Shown here: in pieces, positions 62,652 through 64,000 of the stretch | How positions within the stretch are numbered: the first letter of the stretch is position 1 | Layout: every line of letters begins with the position of its first letter | DNA from: Tillandsia leiboldiana | Taxonomy: Eukaryota; Streptophyta; Magnoliopsida; Poales; Bromeliaceae | Reading direction: 5' to 3' | Assembly (NCBI GenBank): GCA_029204045.2 | Contig: JAQNDB010000521.1 | Location: forward strand, 1 to 64,000 | Length of the DNA stretch: 64,000 nucleotides | The notes under the pieces: generated by a model | Told to the model about the DNA's origin: nothing | The model's input: the letters and a program-made list of their open reading frames with translations, nothing else | The model's database searches: none | Position numbers and translations under genes: made by a program

Positions 62652-63492
62652 ATCTTCTGTCACGCCCCGAGTTCAAAAACCAGTGTATAAATTTTTTTTT
62701 TTTTTTTTTAATCAGAGTTGCAAATCATCCAGGGCAATGACAGACCGCCACATATATAGAAGAGTCCCAATCCCCTATGGAATTGAGCCTTTTCTATATA
62801 TGCACGGCTAGCTTGGCAACAAACATCAGAGTAATAACTACGTACTACAAAATAATAATAATACAAGTAAACTTTACAACTGAAATACAAATTCCTTTTT
62901 CTTAAACATTTATTACATAACTTTTCGGCTGTCCAGGGTCAACCTCTATATCGATACCTCGCCAATTCGTCCCGACATCCCAACACCCGCTCGACCTGAA
63001 AAACAGTCACCCGAGGGTGTGAGACACACCGGAGTGTATCCCAGTGGGCACGACGAGCCGAGAAATAGCAGATCGTACCTACTGGTATACAATACTAGCG
63101 GATAGTAAAGATCACATTAGGTAAGCATTTATGAAGCGAATTAATAACCAACTGGAATTAGTATAATCTTGACAGGAATATAATGAACCAAGCATGCTGA
63201 ATAATTGTATAGGCAGGTATCAAACAAATGAATATCAGGAATCATGAGATAAGACAAAAGCAGACTAAAAGCAACATATGCATCAAATAGATGATATATC
63301 AAATTATCCAATCACAAGCCACCATATTGGTTCCACAAAACCTCAGGCGAATTTGCCCACTTGGCACCAGCGGGTTGACATTTCCCTCCACAAAGGGTCA
63401 CGGGTTGCCACTGCTAACCACTTTACCGGTAAAGAACATTTCCACGGGGCACGACCCCGGCAATGTTCGTGAAGTACAACGGTGCGGGCGAT

Positions 63493-63985
63493 CAAATGCA
63501 AATGCTCAAACTCACGGTCCACTGACCGGGTAATCGGCAATAAGCCGGGAAATCCCCACTGGGATGCAATCAACTGAATCTCAACTCTCATGCAGGAATA
63601 ATCAGCAACTAATCAACTAAATCTCAACTCTTATGCAAGATCAAAGGCAAATCTCAACTCAATATAAGATCAACAGCAAATCTCAACTCAATCATGCAGA
63701 CCAACCAAGCATACAAAACTAAACACATATTTTTGAGAAAACTATTTTGAAAACAGGTTCTAGGCCCAAACTTCGAAGAGCAATGCCTTTGTCCTATCAA
63801 ACAAGAACAGACTCAGGCGACCCTCCGACGTTCAGTAAAACATTTAGCTGATTAAAATTATGTGTTCAGCAGTGTAATATTTGATCAACAGGAAAGCAGG
63901 CTTAATCATAATGCAAATGCTCAAGCTCTCGGTCCACTGACCGGGCAATCGGCAACACGCCGGGAAATCCCCACTGGGATGCAAT
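63493..63985. repeat. Direct repeat of about 80 bp in the Gypsy-5 LTR
   Basis: The stretches 63493-63571 and 63911-63985 match over about 75 bases with a few differences, starting ATGCAAATGCTCAA and ending CCCCACTGGGATGCAAT. Each contains the hairpin CGGTC-CACT-GACCG. Short repeats of ATCTCAACTC (63578-63690) lie between them. Confidence 0.75.
63785..63818 (-). repeat. TTCTTGTTTGAT-loop hairpin, Gypsy-5 copy
   Basis: Plus-strand arms GCCTTTGTC (63785-63793) and GACTCAGGC (63810-63818) pair except for two central mismatches; the loop contains ATCAAACAAGAA (63796-63807), which is TTCTTGTTTGAT on the element's sense strand. Confidence 0.75.
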
Positions 63986-64000
63986 ATCAGAATCAACTTA

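Larger units (their letters stand above)
48046..62657 (+). mobile_element. Copia-3, SIRE-type element, 5' part, split by Gypsy-3
   Basis: The element comprises the 5' LTR, primer site and gag, interrupted by Gypsy-3 at 50300-61659 and cut at 62658 by Gypsy-5 directly after gag. Its LTR is clearly diverged from Copia-1 and Copia-2 (1201 against about 1340 bp) but shares all structural parts, so it represents a second subfamily. The base after TA at the start is changed (TATTAAGG for TGTTACGG). Whether the remaining part of the element follows beyond the window is not visible. Confidence 0.9.
62658..64000 (-). mobile_element. Gypsy-5 LTR, partial (leaves the window)
   Basis: On the plus strand it starts TGTCACGCCCCGAG, the mirror of the GGCGTGACA end of the other gypsy LTRs here, so this is the 3' LTR end of a minus-strand element. 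The pentamer TCTTC (62653-62657) precedes it; its partner is outside. It contains a T-run (about 62693-62711), the TTCTTGTTTGAT-loop hairpin (63785-63818, minus) and an 80-bp direct repeat (63493-63571 and 63911-63985). No ORF of note. The family resembles Gypsy-2 and Gypsy-4 in that hairpin but is otherwise distinct. Confidence 0.75.

Overview
The window is plant nuclear DNA made almost wholly of nested LTR retrotransposons. I see no host gene, rRNA, tRNA or CRISPR array. It points to an angiosperm with a repeat-rich genome: Ty1-copia elements of SIRE/Maximus type (gag-INT-RT-RH order, an extra third ORF after pol, a U5 CACCTATTCACCCCCCTCTAGG motif, tRNA-iMet primer site) and long-LTR Ty3-gypsy chromoviruses of Tekay/Del type (LTRs of 2.6-3.8 kb, C-terminal chromodomain-like tail, tRNA-iMet primer site). 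The species cannot be told from the sequence. The element names below are mine.

Layout. Left block: Gypsy-1 (+) is the oldest host. Copia-1 (+, 1-8244) sits in its gag, its pol follows (8245-12498), and its 3' LTR (from 12534) is split by Copia-2 (-, 15103-36091) and resumes for 9 bases at 36097-36105. Copia-2 is itself split in gag by Gypsy-4 (-, 22432-33176, duplicated target TTACT, LTRs almost identical). Middle: a 156-bp unassigned piece, then Gypsy-1b (-, 36262-40102), a truncated element of the Gypsy-1 family lying in the 5' LTR of Gypsy-2 (+, 40103-47135). Right block: a Copia-4 (-) reverse-transcriptase fragment (47136-48045), then Copia-3 (+, from 48046). Copia-3 gag is split by Gypsy-3 (+, 50300-61659, duplicated target CTTGG) and ends at Gypsy-5 (-, from 62658), which leaves the window.

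Most members look non-autonomous. Gypsy-2 and Gypsy-4 encode only gag between their LTRs. Gypsy-3 has lost its reverse-transcriptase core. Copia-1 and Copia-2 share one deletion of the protease and the integrase zinc-finger region. Copia-1, Copia-2 and Copia-3 belong to one clade. Its third ORF is preceded by its own TATA box, a 5'-UTR intron and a palindrome array matching the one in the LTR promoter, so it looks like a separate transcription unit.

The least expected signal is structural. Several LTR families carry arrays of small inverted repeats in which the loop is constant and the stems vary but stay complementary: eight TGGATT-loop hairpins in the copia R/U5 leader; two alternating hairpin types and a dense palindrome belt in the Gypsy-4 LTR; a TTCTTGTTTGAT-loop hairpin shared by Gypsy-2, Gypsy-4 and Gypsy-5; and a hairpin-packed 1-kb filler where Gypsy-4 should have pol. 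All counts were made by eye.
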